A stretch of DNA of 64,000 nt from Rhodothermia bacterium (GCA_030428385.1 JAUIDY010000005.1:1-64000), one strand, 5' to 3'. Positions 42,190-50,970 are shown, numbered from the stretch's first letter. Notes: generated by a model not told the origin, from the sequence alone. Program-made: numbers and translations.

Positions 42190-43500
42190 CTAAACGGACA
42201 CCGGCCCGAAGGCTTCGACGGTTTGCAGCGCCCCTTCCAGGTCGCGAATGAGGTCGCCGACGGCTTCCAGACCAATCGACAGTCGCACGCCGCCTGCGTG
42301 AATGCCCATTTCTTGCTGTTCTTCGAGCGGGATCGGCGCGTGGGTCATGCTGGATGGATGTTCAACCAGCGTCCGCACGTTGCCCAGGCTCACGGCCAGC
42401 GTTACCGTGTAGGCATGTTCGGCGAGGTGGTTGATGAAGCGGATGCCTGCATCGCGTTGCTCTTCTAGTGTGTCTCCTGCCAACTCGAAATAGATCATCA
42501 GACCCGGCGCGAAGGTGCCGTTGTAGTCCACCATCTGACGCTGTGCGATGGCATACCCCGGATGGGTTTCGAGTCCCGGATACGAGACCGAGGCTACAGC
42601 TGGATGATCGTGTAGAAAACGCGCAACCGTGCGTGCCGACGCCTGCGCCTGTTGCATCCGTACCATCAGGCTGGGCAACCCGTAGGTCAGAATGCTCCAC
42701 GCCGAACGCGGCGAAAGCACGGCGCCAAAGTCCTTGCGGTAGAGCAACAGCGCATCATGGTGCGAGGCCGGACCAATCACCACGCCGCCCATGTCCGTCC
42801 CAAACCCCGAGATGCCCTTCGTGAGGCTATGCACCACAAAGTCAGCGCCCCATTCCAGCGGGCGCTGGCAGTAGGGCGTGGCAAAGGTGTTGTCTACCAC
42901 AAGGAAGATGCGTTGCTCAGTAGGTCGGGTGTCATTTATTGCCGCGATGCGCTTTGCGAGAGCCGCGATGTCCAGAATCACCATCGTGGGGTTGACGGGC
43001 GTTTCCAGATACACCACCCGGGTTTCGGGCCGCACCAGCCGCAGCAACACGTCGGGGTCGGTGAGGTCGGTCGGGCTTACGCTGATGCCCTGGCGGGGCA
43101 GCCAGTTGTTCATCAGCGAGTGGGTGCAGCCATAGAGGGCACGGTGCGTGATGAGGTGGTCGCCGGCCTGCATCAGCACGCCCAGCGCTGCCGAGATGGC
43201 CGCCATACCCGAAGCAAAACTAACCGCCATCTCGCCGCCTTCGGCCAGGGCCAGGCTTTCTTCGAGCAGGTCCTTGTTGGGCTCCCGCAGGCGGTCGTAG
43301 ATGTAAATGTGGGCATCGGGTTCGCCGTGATGGGCGTATTCCTGAAAGCCCTGCGCCCCCCGCCCGGTTGAGTCGAGCCGGAACGTCGTGGAGGTAGAGA
43401 TCGGGGGGACAAGATGGTGCCCGTATTCCCAGGCATCAGACTGCATCCGCCCGTGAATCAGGCGGGTAGTAGGGGCATAGCTGGTTGCTTTATCTGGCAT
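42190..43500 (-). CDS. PLP-dependent Cys/Met metabolism enzyme (gamma-lyase/synthase family)
   Basis: A 436-residue fold-type I PLP enzyme of the cystathionine gamma-synthase/methionine gamma-lyase group. It shows GGEMAVSFASGMAAISAALG (phosphate-binding SGMAA), YLETPVNPTMVILD, VVDNTFATPYCQRP (Asp to the pyridine N) and VHSLTKGISGFGTDMGGVV with the Schiff-base lysine in SLTKG. The C-terminus has SLGNVRTLVEHPSSMTH, which carries the carboxylate-binding arginine region. Distinguishing methionine gamma-lyase from cystathionine enzymes needs comparison of family members. It is transcribed in the same direction as, and 14 bp after, an Lrp-type regulator gene. Confidence 0.93.
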   Translation of the reverse strand: MPDKATSYAPTTRLIHGRMQSDAWEYGHHLVPPISTSTTFRLDSTGRGAQGFQEYAHHGEPDAHIYIYDRLREPNKDLLEESLALAEGGEMAVSFASGMAAISAALGVLMQAGDHLITHRALYGCTHSLMNNWLPRQGISVSPTDLTDPDVLLRLVRPETRVVYLETPVNPTMVILDIAALAKRIAAINDTRPTEQRIFLVVDNTFATPYCQRPLEWGADFVVHSLTKGISGFGTDMGGVVIGPASHHDALLLYRKDFGAVLSPRSAWSILTYGLPSLMVRMQQAQASARTVARFLHDHPAVASVSYPGLETHPGYAIAQRQMVDYNGTFAPGLMIYFELAGDTLEEQRDAGIRFINHLAEHAYTVTLAVSLGNVRTLVEHPSSMTHAPIPLEEQQEMGIHAGGVRLSIGLEAVGDLIRDLEGALQTVEAFGPVSV

Positions 43501-43513
43501 GGTTGCTCTCGGT

Positions 43514-43984
43514 TCAGGCGTTTACATCGGGAAGCGGTAAACGCGTTTCGTGTTTGACGGTGGACAGCACAAACGACGTGCGAATGCGGTCGACGTTGGG
43601 AATGGCGGCGAGTTTGTGCAGCAGGAAGTCTTCGTACTGCCCGATGGAGCCGAACACCACCTTCATCAGGTAGTCGCTCTCGCCCGTCAGGTGGTAGCAC
43701 TCCAGCACTTCATTCAGCGCCGAGACCTGATCGCGGAAGGCTTCTACCTTTTTCACCTCATGGGAGGCGAGCGAGACGGTCACAAACGCGGTCGTTCCCA
43801 GTCCCACCTCTGCGGGGTCTACCAGCGCGACGAAGCCCCGTAGCACCCCGCGCTGCCGCAGCTTGCGCACCCGTTCGAGCGTAGTCGCTGGGGCCAAACC
43901 CAACTGCCGCGCCAACTCGGCGTTGCTCATCTGGCCGTCCTGCTGCAACAACGTTAAAATTTGATGGTCAACGTCGTCGTTCAT
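43514..43984 (-). CDS. Lrp/AsnC family transcriptional regulator
   Basis: A 156-residue regulator. Residues 1-60 are the helix-turn-helix: DHQILTLLQQDGQMSNAELA, RQLGLAPATTLERVRKLRQR, GVL. Residues 70-150 form the RAM ligand-binding domain, with LECYHLTGESDYLMKVV and IGQYEDFLLHKLAAIPNVDR. It lies 14 bp upstream of and co-directional with the PLP enzyme, so it probably controls its own operon in response to an amino acid. A candidate operator lies in the divergent gap at 44012-44030. Confidence 0.93.
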   Translation of the reverse strand: MNDDVDHQILTLLQQDGQMSNAELARQLGLAPATTLERVRKLRQRGVLRGFVALVDPAEVGLGTTAFVTVSLASHEVKKVEAFRDQVSALNEVLECYHLTGESDYLMKVVFGSIGQYEDFLLHKLAAIPNVDRIRTSFVLSTVKHETRLPLPDVNA

Positions 43985-44011
43985 TTGGAATTATGACGCA
44001 ATAAATGGGCT

Positions 44012-44030
44012 ATCGTTTGGTGAACGATAC
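44012..44030. promoter_or_regulatory. Candidate Lrp-type operator
   Basis: TATCGTTTGGTGAACGATA is a perfect 7-bp inverted repeat with a 5-bp spacer. It lies 27 bp upstream of the regulator's start in an AT-rich divergent region, a place where Lrp/AsnC regulators usually bind their own promoter. Confidence 0.55.
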
Positions 44031-44186
44031 AAAATTATATCTATTGTTCAAAAATAAAAAGATTTGGGCAAATAAAATTCATAAAGATGGGGTGGAAGGA
44101 GGAGACTGGATGGTAAGCTTGCGTTGGCTTACCATGGCACAGAACGTTTTGGCGACCGCATCCACCCACCGATATCCATTTGATGT

Positions 44187-44723
44187 ATGATGACGATTGA
44201 CGTAGAAGCGGAATATCAGCAGCTGGCTACCTTTTTTGACGAAGCGGCTGCGTTCTTGGATGACGGGGATAACCGCCTGTTTGCGCGTGTGCCCGAGGTG
44301 TCGGGATGGTCGGTGGCGCAGCAACTGTTTCATAGCTGGAAGGCGGGTGGGCAGATGCTTAAGGCGGCGCTCATGCTGTATCACGGGCGTGGTCCCATCG
44401 ACCACGATGCCGACGGCCCCAATCGCATCGGGCGTATTGTGCTGACGCGGGGACGTTTTCCCCGTGGCGAAGCCCAGGCTCCTGCGGCGCTGGTGCCTCC
44501 GGAAGAACTTACCCGTGCGGAGTTGCAGATGGCCGCGCATCGCAGCCACGCTACGTTCGAAAGTCTCAACGGCTTGTTGCCCTCGCTGGCAGAGGTGCCA
44601 GGGCGGTTTGCCCATCCCTACTTTGGGCCGCTTACGGCGACGGAGTGGGTGCGGGCGGCGCGTATTCACTCAGACCATCACCTTGCCATTATTCAGGATA
44701 TCGTGCGCGAAGCAGGAGTCTAG
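44187..44723 (+). CDS. DinB-like (DUF1569) four-helix protein
   Basis: A 178-residue helical protein with the DinB metal-site pattern: VSGWSVAQQLFHSWKAGGQM supplies the first histidine, MAAHRSHATFES the second region and RIHSDHHLAIIQDI the last (HxDHH). DinB-like proteins bind a divalent metal and are often thiol-dependent transferases, but this one's reaction is unknown. Two ATG codons lie side by side at 44187 and 44190. It is followed 43 bp later by an esterase gene, which is probably co-transcribed. Confidence 0.85.
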   Translation: MMTIDVEAEYQQLATFFDEAAAFLDDGDNRLFARVPEVSGWSVAQQLFHSWKAGGQMLKAALMLYHGRGPIDHDADGPNRIGRIVLTRGRFPRGEAQAPAALVPPEELTRAELQMAAHRSHATFESLNGLLPSLAEVPGRFAHPYFGPLTATEWVRAARIHSDHHLAIIQDIVREAGV

Positions 44724-44766
44724 GGAAGGGCGCAAGGGAGACAGGTGCTGACTTTTAGGACAAGCT

Positions 44767-45414
44767 ATGACGGCTGCTGAATATCATCTTGTCACCCAAC
44801 GGACGGCGCGGTATCACGTGCTGGAGCCGGTGGGAGAAGTGCGCGAGGTGTGGATGGTGCTGCATGGCTACGGGCAACTGGCCGCGTATTTTCTGCGGCA
44901 TTTCCGCCCGGTAATGGATGAAAACCTGTTGGTGGTGGCCCCGGAGGCCCTGTCGCGTTTTTATTTCGACCAGCAGAGTGGGCGGGTGGGGGCGGCCTGG
45001 ATGACGCGCGAAGACCGCCTGCACGAGATCGACGACTATGTGGCGTACCTGGATGCCGTGGCCGCCGCCGTCACGCAACCGTTGGATCGCTCCGTGCCTG
45101 TGAACGTCTTCGGCTTTTCGCAGGGAGCGACGACGGCGTGCCGGTGGGCGGTGATGGGCAAAACGCCCGTGAAGCGGCTGGTGATGTGGGGCGGGTGGCT
45201 GCCACACGACCTCGACTATGCCCAACATGCGCCTGCATTGCGTGAAAAAGACCTCACCTTTGTGGTGGGCACCGAGGATGAGTATGTCACTCCCGAACGC
45301 CTCGCTGAGCAAAAGGCCCTGCTCGAACAGCACAACCTTCCCTATCGCCTGCTGATGTTTGAGGGGGGGCACCGGCTTCATGCCGAAACCCTGGCGCAGG
45401 TCATGGACCGCTAG
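44767..45414 (+). CDS. Alpha/beta hydrolase of the phospholipase/carboxylesterase family
   Basis: A 215-residue serine hydrolase. The nucleophile motif GFSQGA is in NVFGFSQGATTACRWAVMG, the acid is in FVVGTEDEYVTPERL and the histidine in FEGGHRLHAETLAQV. VLHGYGQLAAYF gives the oxyanion region. It is close to YpfH/Est-type esterases that act on short esters or lysophospholipids. Its stop overlaps by four bases with the stop of the convergent kinase gene. Confidence 0.9.
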   Translation: MTAAEYHLVTQRTARYHVLEPVGEVREVWMVLHGYGQLAAYFLRHFRPVMDENLLVVAPEALSRFYFDQQSGRVGAAWMTREDRLHEIDDYVAYLDAVAAAVTQPLDRSVPVNVFGFSQGATTACRWAVMGKTPVKRLVMWGGWLPHDLDYAQHAPALREKDLTFVVGTEDEYVTPERLAEQKALLEQHNLPYRLLMFEGGHRLHAETLAQVMDR

Positions 45415-47081
45415 CGCACCTCGATTTGTGCGGTTTCGGAGACTTCGGCATCGAATAGCCCGCCGCGCCGCAGAATCAACTGGTCGCCGCGCCGCGCCCG
45501 TCCACCGTGGGCCCTTGAAGACAACAAGACACGCTGCCCATCGACAGCCTGGGCACCCCGAACAGTGAAATACAACTCGCCCCGCAGGATGCCCTGCGCG
45601 TTGCGGGAGGATAGGATGGTGCCGCCTGCTGCCGAACCCTGGCGCAGCACCACGCGCCCGTTTACCACCACGTCTTCTGCCACCACAAGCGGCACGATTC
45701 GTCCTTGCTTGTAGTTTTCGCCAGAGTTAAGCATTTGAACGAGCCGCACCTTCACGGGGGTACCCTCGGGTAGGGTGATTATGGTAGAGGTAGCAGCCGG
45801 AGGGGGCGGCGGTTCAGATGAGGGGGCGGGTGGCGTGTTCGCAGCGGGTGTTGCGGGAGCGGTCGGCTCAGGCGTGGGCTCAGAAGCCGGAGGTGTGGAA
45901 GGGATGGCTGGAGATGCCCCCGGCGATTCAGAGGCAGGGGTGGCGGCAGACGGTGCCGCGTCTGTTGGCGGTGGTTGTTCGGCGGGTGCGTCCGGTGTTG
46001 ATGCCGCGCTAGGTGGCGGGGCCTCTGCTACGGGTGGCGCAGGTTGAGGCGGAGCCGGTGTGGGTTCGGGCGAAGGCCACAGGATAACAGCGAGACCAGC
46101 GGCGACCAGCAGCGCTCCCAGGCCGGCCATCGCTTTTGCCCAGCTTCGCTTTTTCGGTTCCGGCGATGCCGCAGCCAGGGCCGGAGCCGTGTGCGTCTTG
46201 TCGAGGGGCGCTTCAATGAAGGGGGCCGTCTGGGTCGGGGCGATGGCGGCCAGGTGTTCGTTTTTGTCGAGGGCGGCGCGGAAGGCGGCGGCGGTCTGGA
46301 ACCGCGCTGCGGGGTCTTTGGAGAGGGCTTTTAAGATGGCGGCTTCGACGTACTCCGGGATGTGGGGCGCGAACTGGCGGGGCGGGGGCGGGGGCACTTC
46401 CACCTGGGCCCGCATGAGTTGAAAATCGCTGGTGCTGTCGAAGGGTACCTGCCCCGTCAGCATTTCGTAGAGCAGGATGCCGAGTGCATAGATATCAGAG
46501 CGCTGGTCGCCACCTTCGCCGCGTACCTGCTCCGGGGCCATATACTTCAGGCTACCGACGGCGCTGCCTACCTGCGTCATCCGTGCGGCGCCCAGCACCC
46601 GCGCGATACCGAAGTCCATCACTTTCGCCGGACCGGCGGTGCTTAGCATCACGTTGGCGGGTTTGATGTCGCGGTGGACGATACCGAGCTGATGCGCATG
46701 CTCAATGCCCGCCAGCGCCTCGAAAAAGAGCGACAGGGCTTCCTCGGTCGCCATCGCGCCGGTGCGTGCCAGGCGGTCGTCCAGCGGCTCGCCCGGGATA
46801 TATTCCATGACGATCAGGAGGCCGCCATCGTGTTCCAGCAGGTTGTAGACGGTGGCGACGTTGGGGTGGTTGAGCCGTGCCAGGGTCACCGCCTCGCTCC
46901 GAAACCGTTCGGCGATCTCAGGTTTTTCGGCCAACTCGGGGCGCATCACCTTCAGGGCAACTTCGCGCTGAAGCATCCGGTCGCGGGCTTTAAAGACGGC
47001 ACCCATGCCGCCTTGCCCTAGCTTTTCAAGGACCTCGTAGGTGCCAATCGTTTGGCCGACCATGGCGCACAGGGTTGTCAT
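45411..47081 (-). CDS. Membrane Ser/Thr protein kinase with Pro/Ala-rich linker
   Basis: A 556-residue PknB-type kinase. Kinase domain (about 13-275): LGQGGMGAVFKARD, VALKVM, HRDIKPANVML, MDFGIARV, SLKYMAPEQV. A single membrane helix lies at about 325-342 (GLGALLVAAGLAVILWP), then a long Pro/Ala/Glu-rich spacer (about 345-445). The last 110 residues (IITLPEGTPVKVRLVQMLNS, NGRVVLRQGSAAGGTILSSR) recall the periplasmic domain of TrbI/VirB10-like or FlgA/SAF-type beta folds. It differs from the PEGA-type kinase at 31526 in its outer part. ATG 47063 (MVGQTIGTYE) is an alternative start. Confidence 0.9.
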   Translation of the reverse strand: MTTLCAMVGQTIGTYEVLEKLGQGGMGAVFKARDRMLQREVALKVMRPELAEKPEIAERFRSEAVTLARLNHPNVATVYNLLEHDGGLLIVMEYIPGEPLDDRLARTGAMATEEALSLFFEALAGIEHAHQLGIVHRDIKPANVMLSTAGPAKVMDFGIARVLGAARMTQVGSAVGSLKYMAPEQVRGEGGDQRSDIYALGILLYEMLTGQVPFDSTSDFQLMRAQVEVPPPPPRQFAPHIPEYVEAAILKALSKDPAARFQTAAAFRAALDKNEHLAAIAPTQTAPFIEAPLDKTHTAPALAAASPEPKKRSWAKAMAGLGALLVAAGLAVILWPSPEPTPAPPQPAPPVAEAPPPSAASTPDAPAEQPPPTDAAPSAATPASESPGASPAIPSTPPASEPTPEPTAPATPAANTPPAPSSEPPPPPAATSTIITLPEGTPVKVRLVQMLNSGENYKQGRIVPLVVAEDVVVNGRVVLRQGSAAGGTILSSRNAQGILRGELYFTVRGAQAVDGQRVLLSSRAHGGRARRGDQLILRRGGLFDAEVSETAQIEVR

Positions 47082-47221
47082 ACAGAGGAGAGAAGACTAA
47101 GGTAGGTGTTGAGGAGGAACTGCACAATGTTGGGACGTGGGAAGGGCGATGAGGGAAGCGGGTATGAGGGAAAGCCGTATTTTGGAAGTGGCTGGCTCAT
47201 CACAACCTCATTCGCTACCTC

Positions 47222-47854
47222 ATGGAGACACAGTTACGCTGGGACGTCATCGCGGCGGCCCGGGCCCTCAACCAACGCGGGCTGAACCAGGGCACCTCGG
47301 GCAACATCAGCGTGCGGCACGGCGGCACGGTGTTGATCACGCCTACCGGCCTTGCCTTCGACGACCTGACACCGGAGCATATCGCGGCGATTGATTTGAC
47401 CGGAACGGTGGTTAAGGGCACCGCCAAGCCGTCCAGCGAGTGGCGGATGCACACGGGTATTTATCGGGCGCGGCCCGACGTGCAGGCGGTGGTGCATGCG
47501 CACCCGCCCCACACAACGGCGCTGGCGTGTCTGCGACAGGACATCCCGCCGTTTCATTACATGGTGGCTGTCGCTGGAGGCTCCTCCATCCGCTGCGCCC
47601 CGTATGCCACCTACGGCACGGCTGAACTGGCCGAGGCCGCGGTACAGGCCTTACACGAACGCACCGCCTGCCTGCTGGCAAACCACGGGCTGCTCACCAT
47701 CGGCATCACGTTAGACAAGGCGATGTATGTGGCGCAGGAGGTGGAAACGCTGGCGCGGCAGTATCTGTTGGCGTGTCAGGCGGGCACTCCCGTCTTGCTC
47801 AGCGAGGCCGAAATGGACGACGTGTTGGATCGGTTTGCCGACTATGGGAAATAG
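47222..47854 (+). CDS. Class II aldolase/adducin family protein
   Basis: A 210-residue zinc-dependent aldolase of the fuculose-phosphate aldolase type. Motifs: NQGTSGNISVR (phosphate loop), TPTGLAFDDLTPE, PSSEWRMHTGIYRARP with the catalytic glutamate, VVHAHPPHTTALA (two zinc histidines) and ANHGLLTIG (third zinc histidine). It cleaves a sugar phosphate or related hydroxy-acid phosphate; MtnB-type methionine-salvage dehydratases have the same fold, and the substrate is not fixed by sequence. Confidence 0.93.
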   Translation: METQLRWDVIAAARALNQRGLNQGTSGNISVRHGGTVLITPTGLAFDDLTPEHIAAIDLTGTVVKGTAKPSSEWRMHTGIYRARPDVQAVVHAHPPHTTALACLRQDIPPFHYMVAVAGGSSIRCAPYATYGTAELAEAAVQALHERTACLLANHGLLTIGITLDKAMYVAQEVETLARQYLLACQAGTPVLLSEAEMDDVLDRFADYGK

Positions 47855-47894
47855 ACGGGCGGTCGCATGAGGAAGGGCAATAGCATCGCCGGCC

Positions 47895-47919
47895 AGGGTC
47901 GCCACGGGGGGCGACCCCT
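47895..47919. repeat. GGGTCGCC...GGCGACCC hairpin
   Basis: AGGGTCGC and GCGACCCCT pair around CACGGGGG. It lies between the convergent aldolase and channel genes and could stop transcription, although no T-run follows. Confidence 0.55.
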
Positions 47920-47966
47920 ACGGGAGCCATGAACGGTCCGATTCCCTATCCCCCAAACCACTTCCC

Positions 47967-49238
47967 TCATTCCTCATCCCGCTTCCCTCGCTGTTGCCGG
48001 GCGTGGGCGCGGGCTTCGATCTGCTCAGCGATGTCGGGGTAGTGCGTGAGGATACGGTCGAAGATTTCCTTGTCGAGGCGGTACAGGTCGCAGAAATCGG
48101 TGGCGCGGACGGTGGCGGTGCGGCGGGTGTCGGTGACGAGCGCAATCTCGCCGAAGAAGTCACCGGCAGTCATGGTCGTGTAGACGGTGTTGCCATCGGG
48201 GGCGACGGCCTCGGCGGTGCCGTGGGCGATGAAGTACATCTCGCGTCCGGGATCGCCGCTGCATACAATGGTGTCGCCGGGCATAAAAACGACGGGCTTC
48301 ATTTGCAGCGCCACCTCGCGGATAAAGGCATCACTTGCGCCCTGAAACAGCGGCACGCTTTCGATGATGTCACGCTTCAGGTGCATCGAAACCTCGGTGC
48401 TGAGGCTGGGTGGCAGGGAGCGCAGGATGGTGGATTCATCGTAGAGCAGCCGGTTTTCCCAGAGATAGTCGTGGTAGGCGCGAATGCGGTGCTGGAGGTC
48501 ACGCGGCAGGTTGCGGTATTTCATAAACGCCGTCAGACGGTCGCGCTGCTGGATGTAATGCGCCTTGGCCGGGTCGATGTTGGCGATGATGGAAGCGATG
48601 TTGCCGATGAGATAGGCATAGACGCCCACGCCCAGCAACATCACGCCGGTGGCATACAGCCGCTGTACACTGCCCGCGGGGACGACATCGCCATAGCCCA
48701 CGGTGGTCAGCGTAGCGATGCACCAATAGGCGGCGTCGAGGTAGCGGTCGAAGGCAGGAGCCGCCTCGTTGCGTAGCGCCACCCAGCCGCAGGCAATGCC
48801 GTGTGCCGAGAGCATCAGCCCGTAGGCGAAGAAGGCGAGGCGCAGGACAGCCGCATTCCGGACAAAGCGGCGGCTCCATCGCTGCATGAGCAGCACCACG
48901 CGGTAAATCTTGACGAGCCGCAATAGCAGCAAAGGCGTTAGGCCGAAGAGGGCGTAAAACGGGACCGCTGCAAGGGCGTCAAGCGCAAGGCCGAACCGTG
49001 CCCAGCCGCGCTGCATCCCCAGGCCGGGGGTCAGGCTGCGTCCTTCGCGGTAGCGCCAGAGCCGGATCAGCAGGTCGATGGCGAAGACCACAAAGGAAAT
49101 TGTGGTGCCTATCTCAATGTGCCAGGGCGAGAGGAACGACGGCAGCAGCGCCAGCGGAATAAACAAGGCCGCTGCCGTTGCCACGACCGCCACCAGGATG
49201 TCCCACGCCTGAAAAAGCCGTTCGCTGTAGTGCTTCAT
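47967..49238 (-). CDS. Cyclic-nucleotide-gated potassium channel
   Basis: A 423-residue six-transmembrane channel. Helices S1-S6 cover about 10-240; the selectivity filter TTVGYGD is in CIATLTTVGYGDVVPAGS, typical for K+ channels. A C-linker (YIQQRDRLTAFMKYRNLPRD) leads to a cyclic-nucleotide-binding domain (about 305-415) with FMPGDTIVCSGDPGREMYFI, then FFGEIALVTDTRRTATVRA, where FGExAL and RTA bind cAMP or cGMP. ATG 49238 (MKHYSERL) is taken, since the frame upstream runs into a repeat. It probably couples nucleotide level to K+ flux. Confidence 0.93.
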   Translation of the reverse strand: MKHYSERLFQAWDILVAVVATAAALFIPLALLPSFLSPWHIEIGTTISFVVFAIDLLIRLWRYREGRSLTPGLGMQRGWARFGLALDALAAVPFYALFGLTPLLLLRLVKIYRVVLLMQRWSRRFVRNAAVLRLAFFAYGLMLSAHGIACGWVALRNEAAPAFDRYLDAAYWCIATLTTVGYGDVVPAGSVQRLYATGVMLLGVGVYAYLIGNIASIIANIDPAKAHYIQQRDRLTAFMKYRNLPRDLQHRIRAYHDYLWENRLLYDESTILRSLPPSLSTEVSMHLKRDIIESVPLFQGASDAFIREVALQMKPVVFMPGDTIVCSGDPGREMYFIAHGTAEAVAPDGNTVYTTMTAGDFFGEIALVTDTRRTATVRATDFCDLYRLDKEIFDRILTHYPDIAEQIEARAHARQQRGKRDEE

Positions 49239-49329
49239 CGACACGGTGTTGTGGGTTGCTTCAAGGATGGCAATATACAGCGCCCCGCCGGTGTCGATGG
49301 CAGGCTCCGAGGTGAGGGGCGCATAAGAA

Positions 49330-49384
49330 CATCCTCCGACCCCGATTTTATCGGGGCCACCTCCCATCAAGGGAGGGGTTTGGT
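49330..49384. repeat. CCCCGAT...ATCGGGG repeat, copy 1
   Basis: ACCCCGATTTTATCGGGG folds as CCCCGAT-TTT-ATCGGGG, beside CCTCCCATCAAGGGAGG. Its complement matches 54779-54831 almost base for base in the same order. Confidence 0.75.
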
Positions 49385-49414
49385 GTGCTTTCCGGTCGTG
49401 TTAAAACAGGGTTT

Positions 49415-50287
49415 TTAGGCTGCCGGAACGAGGAACACGGGCACGGGCGCTTGCAACATGATGCGCTCGGCGGTGCTGCCCAGCACAAACCGTTCGAAGC
49501 CCGTATGTCCGTGCGACGTCAGCACCACGAGGTCGATGCCGTGGTGTTTGATGTAATCGACGATGGTGGGCAGGACGCGTCCGCTTTCGACAGCGTGTGT
49601 GAGGGGTACCGTGGGGCCTTCGGTTTCCGTGGTCCACTCCTTCAAGGCATCCAGCACGTTTTCCCTGATTTCGGGAAAAATGGGGAGGTAGGAGGTTTGC
49701 AGGTCGCCATAGATGGGCGGCAGGTTAAGGTCTTCAAAGACGTGCAAGACATGCAACTGGCTGCTGTCGTACTGGGCCGTCAGGTCTTTGGCAAAGGGCA
49801 AGGCCGTCCGGCTGGTCTCGGAGAGGTCGAGCGGAGCGAGGATGGCATCCACCAGTTTGCCCGGAGGCGGGTCGTGCTCCCGCACCGCCAGCACCGGGCA
49901 CGTCGACCGTCGCGCAATCTCGGCAGCGACGCTGCCCATAAACAGCCGCCGCAGGCCCCGCCGTCCATGCGTGCCCACCACCAGCAGGTCGATGTCGTGC
50001 GCTGCCACATAGTCGAAAATGCCCTCCACCGCGATGTCGCCCGCGTCAATCGTGGTCGTGACAGTGAGTCCGGACAAGTCGCGACTGCCGAGCAGTTCGG
50101 TCATGCGGGTGTGCAGGCGTTCCTGCAAGTCTTCGTCGGCCTCGTAATATAACTCCGTCACCTCGACGACGTGCAGGATGTGGAGCGCTGCGTCGTAGCG
50201 CCGGGCGAGGTACACCGCATGATCAAGCGCTTGCGCGGCGGTGTCCGAGAAGTCGGTGGGGTGCAGGATCTGGTTGAAGGTCAGCAT
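49415..50287 (-). CDS. Tandem universal stress protein (UspA domains)
   Basis: A 290-residue protein made of two UspA domains (about 1-145 and 150-290). Each opens with a strand and LHPTDFSDTAAQALDHAVYL or ILAPLDLSETSRTALPFA and closes with the ATP-binding loop GTHGRRGLRRLFMGSVAAEI in domain 1 and TSHGHTGFERFVLGSTAERI in domain 2 (G-2x-G-9x-GS pattern). It is likely an ATP-binding, dimeric stress protein. Domain order suggests an internal duplication. Confidence 0.94.
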   Translation of the reverse strand: MLTFNQILHPTDFSDTAAQALDHAVYLARRYDAALHILHVVEVTELYYEADEDLQERLHTRMTELLGSRDLSGLTVTTTIDAGDIAVEGIFDYVAAHDIDLLVVGTHGRRGLRRLFMGSVAAEIARRSTCPVLAVREHDPPPGKLVDAILAPLDLSETSRTALPFAKDLTAQYDSSQLHVLHVFEDLNLPPIYGDLQTSYLPIFPEIRENVLDALKEWTTETEGPTVPLTHAVESGRVLPTIVDYIKHHGIDLVVLTSHGHTGFERFVLGSTAERIMLQAPVPVFLVPAA

Positions 50288-50406
50288 GATCCGGGGTGTT
50301 AGAAGTGGCAGCGTTCAGGAAAAGTAAAGTACAGTGTTTTGTATTGAAAACGCTGCCAGTTATGGTTTGATAATGGTGTCGGGGATTTCCGGCAAATTGC
50401 ATTCTC

Positions 50407-50599
50407 ATACCAACTCCGAGAAATAGCAGTGCATGGGGAAAGTGTCATGCTGAACTTGTTTACTGCGTCAGTCACTTCGTTCGTGTCAGCATTTCTGCTT
50501 CTTGCGTTGAGATCCCGAAAGATCCTGAATCAAGTTCAGGACAGGGTTCGGGATGACATCTCCTTTAACGTTGCACCCCAATTCTTCGGAATTGGTATC
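50407..50599. mobile_element. 193-bp MITE-like element, copy 1
   Basis: Left end ATACCAACTCCGAGAAAT and right end (complement) ATACCAATTCCGAAGAAT form a terminal inverted repeat that extends, imperfectly, to about 28 bp and ends GTGCA on both sides. The inside (50444-50557) is a GTCATGCTGAACTTG...TTCGGGATGAC palindrome. It has two relatives at 53446 and 54904. Confidence 0.8.
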
Positions 50600-50700
50600 A
50601 TGTCATCTCGCTGAGCGAAAGCGAGGAGACACGAGGGCGCAGCCCGACTGACGCCAATAGATCTCTTCTAACTACGCAGAGCTTGCGCACGCTCCCACTC

Positions 50701-50806
50701 GTCATCGCGAGGAGCACTAGCGACGTGGCGATCTCACCCAGACAGAAAACAGCATCGCAGACGGGGTGAGATCACCACATTCCGCCGGGACGGGATTCGT
50801 GATGAC
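50701..50806. repeat. GTCATCGCGAGGAGC palindromic element
   Basis: Opens GTCATCGCGAGGAGC, then GACGTGGCGATCTCACCC; closes GGGGTGAGATCACCAC and GATTCGTGATGAC. GATCTCACCC pairs with GGGTGAGATC. The same design is at 54654-54757. Confidence 0.75.
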
Positions 50807-50850
50807 GATCAAAAAGGTATTGTGCATAAGTCCTGTACGTTCAAGAATGC

Positions 50851-50932
50851 GTCATTCCGAGCGCAGTCAAGGGATCTTGTCGGTAGGCAATATTTCCACA
50901 CGTCGAGATCCCTCACGTTCGTTCGGGATGAC
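50851..50932. repeat. GTCATTCCGAGCG palindromic element
   Basis: Opens GTCATTCCGAGCGCAGTCAA and closes CTCACGTTCGTTCGGGATGAC-like ends, with AGGGATCTTGTCGG facing ACGTCGAGATCCCTC. Related to the element at 54939. Confidence 0.7.
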
Positions 50933-50970
50933 GTTACTCGATGAACGCGTTTTTAAACTCGCATTAGGGT

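Larger units (their letters stand above)
50288..50970. other. Repeat-filled gap (683 bp)
   Basis: No gene is supported. It is filled by the terminal-inverted-repeat element at 50407-50599, a partial GGGCGCAGCCC mini-hairpin near 50633-50646, and two GTCAT...ATGAC palindromes at 50701-50806 and 50851-50932. Confidence 0.7.
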
